This document shows positions 37,885 to 49,634 of a stretch of 64,000 bases of DNA, piece by piece. Within the stretch, counting starts at the first letter, position 1. Each line of letters starts with the position of its first letter. Origin of the DNA: Clavelina lepadiformis (taxonomy: Eukaryota; Chordata; Ascidiacea; Aplousobranchia; Clavelinidae); assembly GCF_947623445.1 (NCBI RefSeq), contig NC_135246.1:14863856-14927855 (forward strand). The letters run 5' to 3'. Position numbers and translations under genes: made by a program. The notes under the pieces were generated by a model. It made no database searches, was not told where the DNA came from, and was given only the letters and a program-made list of their open reading frames with translations.

Positions 37885-40679
37885 TTACAGTGAATCGAGA
37901 TAATTTATTAAGATTTGAATTTTCATGAGATTCACCCCCAAACCATAATGAGTTCCATCAAAGCTATGAACGTGCTTACCAAGCGCACGAAAATCGAAAA
38001 CAGGTATGTCGCGTTCTTTGCAATACTTTGTGATCTCGATCGCAAGTTGTCTCATCTTCACGTCATTTTGCATGTCCAAATGTTGAGGAGGTTTCAAAAG
38101 CCCGGTTGGCATCGGAAGAACGAAAAATATTCGTGGCCAACGAGGTCCAGTAAGTTTATTCGAAGTGTAGTAATGACCAATCGCACTTAAAGCCGGATTT
38201 AGAAAGTTATCAATCACCGGCTTTGCTAGGCAACTCATGTGATAACCAACACCTAACATGATTAAGGTCCCATTCTTGCCAGCGAGTGTATTCACTAAGT
38301 TGATGAATTCGTCTTTGTAATCATTGCTATAATATGTCAACACTTTATGATTAAAACTCGGTGATTTTCCTCCACACAGCGATCCTGGATCGGCAACATC
38401 GTTCATGTCACTTATGATTTTCCTGCATATAGGTAACTTATACATCTGGCATGACATGCAGAGATGCTTTGCCTCCTCCGTCATCTTCTTCGGCCACGCT
38501 CCACGCACAGGATCACCAACTAACAGCATGAGCGTTGTCATAAACATGTTACGCATGAATGAATCTCCAACGTAATAAATGTCATTGAACGGAGACTGCT
38601 CTATCACGTGACAAGCTTCTATGGCGCTATAATTCCTCCACCAGCATCGGGGGTCATCCAATTCCCAAGCAGATAATTCTGCGTGCTTGTAAAATCGCAT
38701 ATCGATGCAACTGATCAAAAATTTAAAACATTTTTTAAATTGATTTTGTTGAATTAATTATTTATTTTAGGTGAACATGTTCGAAGCTCGCTGTGAAGCA
38801 GCGGCCACTTCGTTTTAGTAAAATACAAGCAAAGTGAACACAACTTGGAATCAACCGACTGTGTATTATAGTTTCATGGAGAAAGTTTCCCTAGCAATTA
38901 TTGCTAATAAATCCGAATACGTAAGGCCATTTAACAAACCTAAAATGAAATGATAGTAAATAAAACTGGCATGTCGTATTCAGAAAATCAAAATACGGGC
39001 TGTATGAAGCAAAAAGCTGTAACCAGGGCATATTGTAGATGCAAATACTGCACGTTTCTAGTAAATTAAAAGTTTTTAAACTATATTTATAAAACTTATT
39101 GAAGTAGAATTATATCTCTGGATGTACTCTCACTCTGACCTGTTTTGTTTCGTCTGCACATGCTTGTCCCGTTACCCAGATGTAACTTTACTTCGCACGA
39201 AAGCAGTTTGTAGAAACATGAAACCGTTAAACATGTTGATGCGCCAAAAACATTACTAATTCAGTTGTGATTTGTGTTTGATATTATTGTACAGGAATAA
39301 CAAGAGCATGGTACAAGTTTCCGGGCCAGGTCAACTCAATCACGATCATTGCAAATCAGGTCAACTCCTCTTTTATGAACTTGCCTAACTATATGATTTT
39401 ATTCATTACGAAACCAAATTGACCGACCAGCACTTATTTTATTATTTGTTGTCGGAATACGAAATGACTACAGGAGCATAATTAACCTACCTCTTGCATT
39501 TGCATTCAAACTTTTTGCTGGTTGACACGCAGACACCTCCTTGCTGGTTGCTGCAGCATGGTTTGCCACCACATGCGTCACACAAGCTTCCAACGTCTTT
39601 CCAAGTGCTGTTTACTGGTTTCTTTGAGAGACTGGTGTAAAACAGTAATGATGTGTGTGCAATACGTCAAAGTAAACAACACAAATAATAAAAGAGCTAA
39701 TTTATGCCATCGGCACTTGTACAGAGATCTAAGACCAAGGTATACCCTAATCAACCCTGGCGTATTGCGGTATAGTCAAGCAAAAATCTAAATGTTTAGT
39801 TAAGCCCACACACTATATATGCTATGTCGGATATATTCTGAGAAAAGGCTGTTTCAGATGGTATAAAAAACATTTCAAAACAGCTGCGTCCATAATAATT
39901 ACGAATAACATTCATTTGAAACACATTAACCAGGAAACTGGAAATCCCGAACGTTGACAAATGTTTACAATATTTTTATATTGTCTGAAAGTTAAAAGTA
40001 TCCGGCCTATTTTGGAACATCCTATATGGGAACTACCTTTTACGGGAAAATGGGTTTCAGGAAATGTGGTAGCTTATGACATTCATCTGAACATAATTGT
40101 AAACAATTCAACCAGTATTAATACGTCAAATAACTTTCACTTAAGCTGTTGCAACAACGGCGTACCTGACATTCTAAAACTAAAATTAATGCGTTGTCAT
40201 CATAAAAACATTAGCATTCATAAACATAAACTTTACGGAAACGAAAGAAAGGAATGATGCATAAGAATTGCTATTCTACGTTATTTTACACATTTAAGCG
40301 CCACAGCGCACTCTTATGGAAAAACAATTTTATAGTAAGACGGCAATCTTGTGCCAGAAAAAAGTGAGTCCAGATTAACTTACTGCTTGTATCCACAAAA
40401 ACCGTCCATTCGTACAGGTTCTTGCAAAATGCCTCGCCTTCTCCGGTAATTTAGCAAAATGTCATTAAAAAACAAGTCCCGTGACTCATTGTGTTTATCG
40501 ACAACCCAAGTTCCGCTCGTCAGGTTAAGCAAAATGTTGTCATAGTTTAATACATCTGCTGGTGCCATGATCTTTTCAAAAACCCAAATAGATTGTCTGT
40601 TTTCCCAGCAGATTAGGCTAAGAACAATAAAACTTAGAAGCACTAAAACTACTATTTGGTAAGAGATAATGGACAGCAT
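37885..40679 (-). CDS. E4: PC-esterase family unit with a lost cysteine (420 aa)
   Basis: Exons 40679-40384, 39631-39491 and 38710-37885, full open frame, type II centre, GDS and DxxH kept. Cys46 of the conserved LNCDNIL in exon 1 is tyrosine, which may unpair a disulphide partner. Intron 2 is a different version (with GTGAACATGTTCGAAGC near 38770) that is shared only with E6. Whether the product folds is unclear. Confidence 0.85.
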
Positions 40680-41283
40680 CGCAACCAAATAGCAAGCAAT
40701 TTTTATTCAGAACACTCTTTACATATTCGTTATCTTTCTGCTAAATGCATAAGAAAATTCTATATTAGTTGGCTAAATATAACAGAATTAAATCAATTTT
40801 ATGCAATGCGGTCAACTACATAGTGTGCTGTCACAATCCTCCGCAGAAACATCTGATCTATAGCCTTTCTAACTATCGCTTTCTTCAGGCTAAACAAATG
40901 TAGATTTATTTTAACAACATTTTTCAGCTGTATGGCTAGGTCTAAAAATATTTATTGGGAAAAAATTATACAAAAACCTACATCAAAGTTTCTTATATTT
41001 TGTTCAGCATAAACTGCATAGATAGTTTTTAGTGTCAACTGACCGATTTAGTTTCAAGCATGGTCATTTGTACTAACGATTTGTAATGATGTCACGAAAC
41101 CAATTCAAGTAGAGCAGGTTTCTGCATAGTCCGTCTGCCTAGAGGCGACGCTTTATAAGTTGAAGTTGAATTTATTTTAAAAGGAAAGGTTTGGTTAAAA
41201 TTAATCTGTTCAACTAAACCAAGCAATTTACCCTGAGAATTCCAAAATGAGAATACGGAATCAAAACACGCTACAGTCTACAC

Positions 41284-41590
41284 CAGCGTGGTCCAATTTC
41301 TTTTCATCGCGGGCCAAAATCAGAAAATTTTTTTATCTTGCGGGCCAATGTTTTTAAATTAGAACTGAAGAAATGTGAAATTAGAACTGAAAAACAATGT
41401 GACATTGATATATATTAGAACTGAAATTAGAATAGTTCAAAATTTAGCTATTAAATGCTGATCAATGTGACATCTGCGGTCGAGGTTCTTCCTCGACAAT
41501 AGCGACTATCAAAGCTGACTATCAGTTGGCGGGCATGCATGCACTATCAGTTATCACTTTGTCCCGCGGGCCTGCAGTTGGACCACGCTG
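41284..41590. mobile_element. spacer MITE (hAT-like), copy between E4 and E5
   Basis: 307 bp; here both flanks are GTCTACAC, the clearest case of the 8-bp target duplication. The other copies carry one- or two-base changes in the right flank. Confidence 0.9.
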
Positions 41591-41770
41591 GTCTACACAA
41601 TACTTGAAACAGGTAAAGAAATTTTATTTCAGTGTGATAGCATTTGCTGCAAAACCTTTTTAGAAAGACCTTCGACAGGTTTTAATTGTGCTTCAATTGT
41701 GTGCAAAAGACAGAAGAGCATCTTCTAATCGTCAATAAACCAATGAAGTATTCTGGCTCAAGACTTGAAT

Positions 41771-44700
41771 TTACAGTGAATCGAGATAATTTAACAATAT
41801 TTGGTTTTTCATGAGATTCACCCCCAAACCATAATGAGTTCCATCAAAGCTATGAACGTGCTTACCAAGCGCACGAAAATCGAAAACAGGTATGTCGCGA
41901 TCTTTGCAATATTTTGTTATCTCAATCGCAAACTGTCCCATTTTCACGTCATTTTGCAAATGCAGGAACTGAGGAGGTTTCAAAAGCCCGGTTGGCATCG
42001 GAAGAACGAAAAATATTCGTGGCCAACGAGGTCCAGAAAGTTTATTCGAAGTGTAGTAATGACCAATGACACTTAAAGCCGGATTTAGAAAATGATCGAT
42101 CACCTGATTTGCAAGGCAATTCATGTGAAAACCAAAACCTAACACAATTAAAGATCCCTTTTTGCCAGCCAGTCTCTGGGCCAAATCAAGAAATTCATCT
42201 TTTGACTTGACGCTAAAGTATTTTTTTATTTTAAAACTAAATCTAGGATATCTTCCTCCGCAAAGCGATCCTGGATCGGCAACATCATTCATGTGGCTTA
42301 TGATATTCCTGCATGTCTTCCAGAAGTACATCTGACCAGAAATACAAAGATCTTTTTCTTTTTCCGTCATATGCTTCGGCCACGCTCCACGCACGGGATC
42401 ACCAGCTAACAGCATGAGCATTGTCATAAACATGTTACGCATGAATGAATCTCCAACGTAATAAATGTCATTGAACGGAGACTGCTCTATCACGTGACAA
42501 GCTTCTATGGCGCTGTAATTCCTCCACCAGCATCGGGGGTCATCCAATTCCCAAGCAGATAATTCTGCATGCTTGTAAACTCGCATATCGATGCAACTGA
42601 TCAAAATTTAAAACATTTTTTAAATTGATTTTGTTGAATTAATTATTTAATTTATGTTAACATTTCGTTTTAGCAAAATACAAGCAAAGTGAACACAACT
42701 TGGAATCAACCGACCGTGTATTATAGTTTCGTGGAGGACGTTTCCCTGGCATTTATTGCTAATAAAGCTGAAGACGTAAGGCCCTTTCGCAAACTATCGT
42801 TTATTGGTTTGAAATGTAAAAAGACCTGGTACGTCGTATTCAGAAAAGCAAAATACATGTTTTACGAAGCAAAAAGCTGTAGTCAGGGCATGTACTGTAT
42901 AGATGCAAATACTGCACGTTTCTATTAAGTTAGGTTTTTTAAACTATATTTATAAAACTTATTACTTATTAATACTTAAAAGTAGAATTATAAGTCTGGA
43001 TATACTCTGGCTTTAGCCTGTTTTGTTTCGTCTGCACAATGCACATGCTTGTCGCGTTGCCCAGATGTAACTTTACTCCGCACGAAAGCAGTTTGTAAAA
43101 ACATGAAACTATTAAACATGTTGATACACCAAAACTATTACTAATTCAGTCGGGATTGGTGTTTGATATTATTGTACAGGAATAACAAGAGCACGGTACA
43201 AGTTTCCAGGCCAGGTCAACTCAATCACGATCATTGCAAATCCGGTCAACTCTTTTTTTATGAATTTGACTAACTATATGATTGTATTCATTACGAAACC
43301 AAATTGACCGACCAGCACTTATTTTATTATTTGTTGTCGGAATACGAAATGACTACAGGAGCAAAATCAACCTACCTCTTGCATTTGCATTCAAACTTTT
43401 CGCTGGTTGACACGCAGACACCTCCTTGCTGGTTGCTGCAGCATGGTTTGCTGCCATACGCGTCACACATGCTTCCAACGTCTTTCCAAGTGCTGTTCAC
43501 TGGTTTCTTTGAGAGACTGGTATAAAAAAGTAATGATATGTGTGCAATACGTCAAAGTAAACAACACAAATAATAAAAGTGCTTCTTATGCCATCGACAC
43601 TTGTGCAAAGTGCCAAGACCAAGGTATACCCTGGTGTATTGCGGTATAGTCAAGCAAAAATCTAAATGTTTAGTTAAGCCCACAATATATAGGCTACGTC
43701 GGATATATTCTGAGAACAGGCTGTTTCAGATGGTATAAAAAACATTTCAAAACAGCTGCGTCCATAATAATTACGAATAACATTCAATTGAAACACATTA
43801 ACCAGGAAACTGGAAATCCCGAACGTTGACAAATGTTTACAATATTTTTATATTGTCTGAAAGTTAAAAGTATCCGGCCTATTTCCGGACATCCTATATG
43901 GGAACTACCTTTTACGGGAAAATGGGTTTCAGGAAATGTGGTAGCTTATGACCTTCATCTGAACATAATTGTAAACAATTCAACCAGTATTAATACGTCA
44001 GATAATTTTCACTTAAGCTGTTGCAACAAGGGCGTACCTGACAATCTAAAACTAAGGTTAATGCGTTGTCATCATAAAAACATTAGCATTCATAAACATA
44101 AACTTTACCGAAACGAAAGAAAGGAATGATGCATAAGAATTGCTATTCTACGTTATTTTACACATTTAAGCGCCACAGCGCACTCTTATGGAAAAACAAT
44201 TTTATAGTAAGACGACAATCTTGTGCCAGAAAAAAGTGAGTCCAGATTAACTTACTACTTATATCCACAAAAACCTTTCATTCGTACAGGTTCTTGCAAA
44301 ATGCCTCGCCTTCTCCGGTAATTTAGCAAAATGTCATTAAGAAACAAGTCCCGTGACTTATTGTGTTTATCGACAACCCAAGTTCCGCTCGTCAGGTTAA
44401 GCAAAATGTTATCACAGTTTAATCCATCTGCTGGTGCCATGATCTTTTCAAAAACCCAAATAGATTGTCTGTTTTCCCAGCAGAGTAGGCTAAGAACAAT
44501 AAAACTTAGAAGTGTAACCAAACTTTCTCTACCAGGTAAGCTCCCCGCTTAACGGCTAGTCGAATAGCCAGACTGTCTCATATCTACAAGTCTTTCTTAG
44601 ATAAAAACAAGGGTCTTCACTTTATTAAAACCAAACGTAGACTGCCTTCACTCGCCCAGCCGAGCGCGACACCTCACAAAACACAAATTCCACGTAATCA

Positions 44701-44968
44701 AAGAATCAACGTGGGACGCTGAATACTAACTAAGCGCTCGGGGTAGCGAGACGAGACGTCACTAGTGAAAAAATACGTGTACACATAAACATGTAAAATA
44801 TAGCAGAACGTGAACATGCACGAAGAGACAATACGATGCAAATAAAACGGTGTATAAAACGTGATGGTGATAATGCGAATAAAAACGAATAAAACGTGAC
44901 GGATATAAAAATAATTCTCGTGACAGAAGCACTAAAACTACTATTTGGTAAGAGATAATGGACAGCAT
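41771..44968 (-). pseudogene. E5: PC-esterase unit whose anchor exon is interrupted by an LTR
   Basis: Exon 3 is 42596-41771, exon 2 43516-43376, and exon 1 is split into 44968-44930 and 44512-44256 by a 413-bp insertion between residues 14 and 15, inside the membrane anchor. The remaining exons are open and catalytic motifs intact. Exon 3 is the type I version, like E1, although its neighbours are type II. A normal membrane-anchored product is unlikely; a shortened protein from a downstream start cannot be excluded. Confidence 0.85.
44513..44925. mobile_element. solo LTR-like element, 413 bp, in exon 1 of E5
   Basis: The element starts TGTAAC and ends GTGACA, the TG...CA ends usual for long terminal repeats, and is flanked by GAAG on both sides (44509-44512 and 44926-44929). 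No internal coding region is present, so it looks like a solo LTR left after recombination. It is found only in this unit, so it is younger than the array amplification. The exact LTR family is not determined. Confidence 0.7.
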
Positions 44969-45572
44969 CGCAACCAAATAGCAAGCAATTTTTATTCAGA
45001 ACACTCTTTACATATTCGTTATCTTTCTGCTAAATACATAAGCAACTTCTATATTAGTTGGCTAAATATAACAGAATTAAATCTATTTTATGCAATTCGG
45101 TCAACTACATAGTGTGCTGTCACAATCCTCCGCAGAAACATCTGATCTATAGCCTTTCTAACCATCGCTTTCTTCAGGCTAAACAAATGTAGATTTATTT
45201 CAACAACATTTTTCAGCTGTATGGCTAGGTCTAAAAATATTAATTGGGACAAAATTATACAAAAACCTACATCAAAGTTTGTTATATTTTGTTCAGCATA
45301 AACTGCATAGATAGTTTTTAGTGTCAACTGACCGATTTAGTTTCAAGCATGGTCATTTGTACTAACGATTTGTAATGATGTCACGAAACCAATTCAAGTA
45401 GAGCAGGTTTCTGCATAGTCCGTCTGCCTAGAGGCGACGCTTTATAAGTTGAAGTTGAATTTATTTTAAAAGGAAAGGTTTGGTTAAAATTAATCTGTTC
45501 AACTAAACCAAGCAATTTACCCTGAGAATTCCAAAATGAGAATACGGAATCAAAACACGCTACAGTCTACAC

Positions 45573-45882
45573 CAGCGTGGTCCAACTTCTTTTCATCGCG
45601 GGCCAAAATCAGGAAATTTTTTTATCTTGCGGGCCAATGTTTTTAAATTAGAACTGAAGAAATGTGAAATTAGAACTGAAAAACAATGTGACATTGATAT
45701 ATATTAGAACTGAAATTAGAATAGTTCAAAATTTAGCTATTAAATGCTGATCAATGTGACATCAGCTGCGGTCGAGGTTCTTCCTCGACAATAGCGACTA
45801 TCAAAGCTGACTATCAGTTGGCCGGCATGCATGCACTATCAGTTATCACTTTGGCCCGCGGGCCTGCAGTTGGACCACGCTG
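45573..45882. mobile_element. spacer MITE (hAT-like), copy between E5 and E6
   Basis: 310-bp version like those at 37398 and 41284, plus a 3-bp insertion (ATCAGCTGCGG). Same insertion point. Confidence 0.85.
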
Positions 45883-46062
45883 GTCTGCACAATACTTGAA
45901 ACAGGTAAAGAAATTTTATTTCAGTGTGATAGCATTTGCTGCAAAACGTTTTTAGAAAGACCTTCGACAGGTTTTAATTGTGCTTCAATTGTGTGCAAAA
46001 GAGAAACAAGCATTTTCTAATCGTCAATAAACCAATGAAGTATTCTGGCTCAAAACCTGAAT

Positions 46063-48859
46063 TTACAGTGAATCGAGATAATTTATTAAGATTTGAATTT
46101 TCATGAGATTCACCCCCAAACCATAATGAGTTCCATCAAAGCTATGAACGTGCTTGCCAAGCGCACGAAAATTGAAAACAGGTATGTCGCGTTCTTTGCA
46201 ATACTTTGTGATCTCGATTGCAAGCTGTCCCATCTTCACGTCATTTTGCATGTCCAAATGTTGAGGAGGTTTCAAAAGCCCGGTTGGCATCGGAAGAACG
46301 AAAAATATTCGTGGCCAACGAGGTCCAGTAAGTTTATTCGAAGTGTAGTAATGACCAATCGCACTTAAAGCCGGATTTAGAAAATGATCGATCACCTGAT
46401 TTGCAAGGCAACTCATGTGATAACCAACACCTAACATGATTAAGGTCCCATTCTTGCCAGCGAGTTTATTCACTAAATTGATGAATTCGTCTTTGTAATC
46501 ATTGCTATAATATGTCAACACTTTAAGATTAAAACTCGGTGATTTTCCTCCACACAGCGATCCTGGATCGGCAACATCGTTCATGTCACTTATGATTTTC
46601 CTGCATATAGGTAACTTATACATCTGGCATGACATGCAGAGATGCTTTGCCTCCTCCGTCATCTTCTTCGGCCACGCTCCACGCACAGGATCACCAACTA
46701 ACAGCATGAGCGTTGTCATAAACATGTTACGCATGAATGAATCTCCAACGTAATAAATGTCATTGAACGGAGACTGCTCTATCACGTGACAAGCTTCTAT
46801 GGCGCTATAATTCCTCCACCAGCATCGGGGGTCATCCAATTCCCAAGAAGATAATTCTGCGTGCTTGTAAACTCGCATATCGATGCAACTGATCAAAATT
46901 TAAAATGTTATTTAAATTGATTTTGTTGAATTAATTATTTATTTTAGGTGAACATGTTCGAAGCTTGCTCTGAAGCAGCGGCCACTTCGTTTTAGTAAAA
47001 TACAAGCAAAGTGAACACAACTTGGAATCAACCGACCGTGTATTATAGTTTCATGGAGGACGTTTCCCTAGCAATTATTGCTAATAAATCCGAATACGTA
47101 AGGCCATTTAACAAAGGTAAAATGAAATGATAGTAAATAAAACTGGCATGTCGTAATCAGAAAATCAAAATACGTGCTGTATGAAGCAAAAAGCTGTAAC
47201 CAGGGCATATTGTAGATGCAAATACTGCACGTTTTTAGTAAATTAAAAGTTTTTAAACTATATTTATAAAACTTATTGAAGTAGAATTATATCTCTGGAT
47301 GTACTCTGACTTTAGCCTGTTTTGTTTCGTCTGCACATGCTTGTCCCGTTACCCAGACGTAACTTTACTCCGCACGAAAGCAGTTTGTAGAAATATGAAA
47401 CCGTTAAACATGTTGATGCGCCAAAAACATTACTCATTCAGTTGTAATTTGTGTTTGATATTATTGTACAGGAATAACAAGAGCATGGTACAAGTTTCGA
47501 CGCCAGATCAACTCAATCACGGTCATTGCAAATCCGGTCAACTCCTCTTTTATGAACTTGCCTAACTATATGATTTTATTCATTACGAAACCAAATTGAC
47601 CGACCAGCACTTATTTTATTATTTGTTGTCGGAATACGAAATGACTACAGGGGCATAATCAACCTACCTCTTGCATTTGCATTCAAACTTTTCGCTGGTT
47701 GACACGCAGACACCTCCTTGCTGGTTGCTGCAGCATGGTTTGCTGCCATACGCGTCACACATGCTTCCAACGTCTTTCCAAGTGCTGTTTACTGGTTTCT
47801 TTGAGAGACTGGAGTAAAAAAGTAATGATGTGTGAAAAATACGTCAAAGTAAACAACACAAATAATAAAAGTGCTAATTTATGCCATCGGCACTTGTACA
47901 GAGTGCCAAGACCAAGGTACACCCTAATGTACCCTGGTGTTTTGCCGTATAGTCAAGAAAAAATCTAAATGTTTAGTTAAGCCCACAATATATAGGCTAC
48001 GTCGGATATATTCTGAGAACAGGCTGTTTTAGATGGTATAAAAAACATTTCAAAACAGCTGCGTCCATAATAATTAAGAATAACTATCATTTGCAACACA
48101 TTAACCAGGAAACTGGAAATCCCGAACGTTGACAAATGTTTACAATATTTTTATATTGTCTGAAAGTTAAAAGTATGCGGTCTTTTTTGGAACATCCTAT
48201 ATGGGAACTACCTTTTACGGGAAATTGGATTTCAGGAAATGTGGTAGCTTATGACATTCATCTGAATATAACTGCAAACAATTCAACCAGTATTAATACG
48301 TAAGATAATTTTCACTTAAGCTGTTGCCACAATTAAAGGGCGTACCTGACATTCTAAAAATAAGTTTTATGCGTTGCCATCATAAAAACATTAGCATTCA
48401 TAAACATAAGCTTTACCGAAACAAAAGAAAGGAATGATGCATAAGAATTGCTATTCTACCTTATTTTAAACATTTAAGCGCCACAGCGCATTCTTACGGA
48501 AAAACAATTTTATAGTAAGACGGCAATCTTGTGCCAGAAAAAAGTGAGTCCAGACTAACTTACTACTTGTATCCACAAAAACCGTCCTTACGTACAGGTT
48601 CTTGCAAAATGCCTCGTCTTCTCCGGTAATCTAGCAAAATGTCATTAAGAAACAAGTCCCGTGACTTATTGTGTTTATTGACAACCCAAGTTCCGCTCGT
48701 CAGGTTAAGCAAAATGTTGTCACAGTTTAATCCATCTGCTGGTGCCATGATCTTTTCAAAAACCCAAATAGATTGTCTGTTTACCCAGTAGAGTAGGCTA
48801 AGAGCGGTAAAACTTAGCAGCACTGCAACTACTGTTTGGTAAGAGGCAATGGACAGCAT
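46063..48859 (-). CDS. E6: PC-esterase family unit, intact (420 aa)
   Basis: Exons 48859-48564, 47808-47668 and 46888-46063. Catalytic GDS and DxxH present. Exon 3 is type II but carries a short type I patch (LANQVIDHF, where type II units read LAKPVIDNF), a sign of gene conversion. Exon 1 is closer to E0 and E7 (YWVNRQS, TWVVNKHNKS) than to E1-E5. Intron 2 is the E4 version. The usually conserved aspartate in VFDFRALG is asparagine here. Confidence 0.9.
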
Positions 48860-49634
48860 TGCAACCAAATAGCAAATAACTTTTATTTAGAACACTCTTT
48901 GCATACTCGTTATGTTACTGCTAAATACATAAGCAACTTGCTTATTGTTTGACTAAATATAACAGAATTAAATCTATTTTATGCAATGTGGTCAACTACA
49001 TACTGTGCTGTATTAATCCTCCGCAGACACATCTAATCTAGCCTCTGTAACCATCACTTCCCTCAGGCTAAACAAATCTAGATTTATTTCAACAACATTT
49101 TTCAGCTGTATGGCTAAGTCTAAAAATATTATTTGGGAAAAAATTATACAAAGACCTACATCAAAGTTGGTTATATTTTGTTCAGCATAAACTGTATAGA
49201 TGGTTTTTAGTGTCAACTGACCGATCCAGTTTCAAGCATGGTCACTTCTACTAAAAATTTGTAGTTTTGTCACAAAACCGTATCAAGAAGAACAAATTTC
49301 TGCAAAGTCCGTCTGCCTCGAGGCGACGGAGTCACGCTTTATATTTTGAAGTTGAATTTAGTTTAAAAAGAAAGGTTAGGTTAAAGTTAATCGGTTCAAC
49401 TACACAAAGCAAATTACACTGTGAACGCCCAAATAAGAATACGGAATCAAAATACTCTACACAATACTTGAAACAGGTAAAGAAATTTTCTTTCATTGTG
49501 ATAACATTTGCTACAAAACGTTTTTAGAAAGACCTTCGTCAGGTTTTAATTGTGCTTCAATTGTGTGCAAAAGACAGACGAGCATTTTCTAATCGTCAGT
49601 AAACAAATGAAGTATTCTGGCTCAAGACTTGAAT

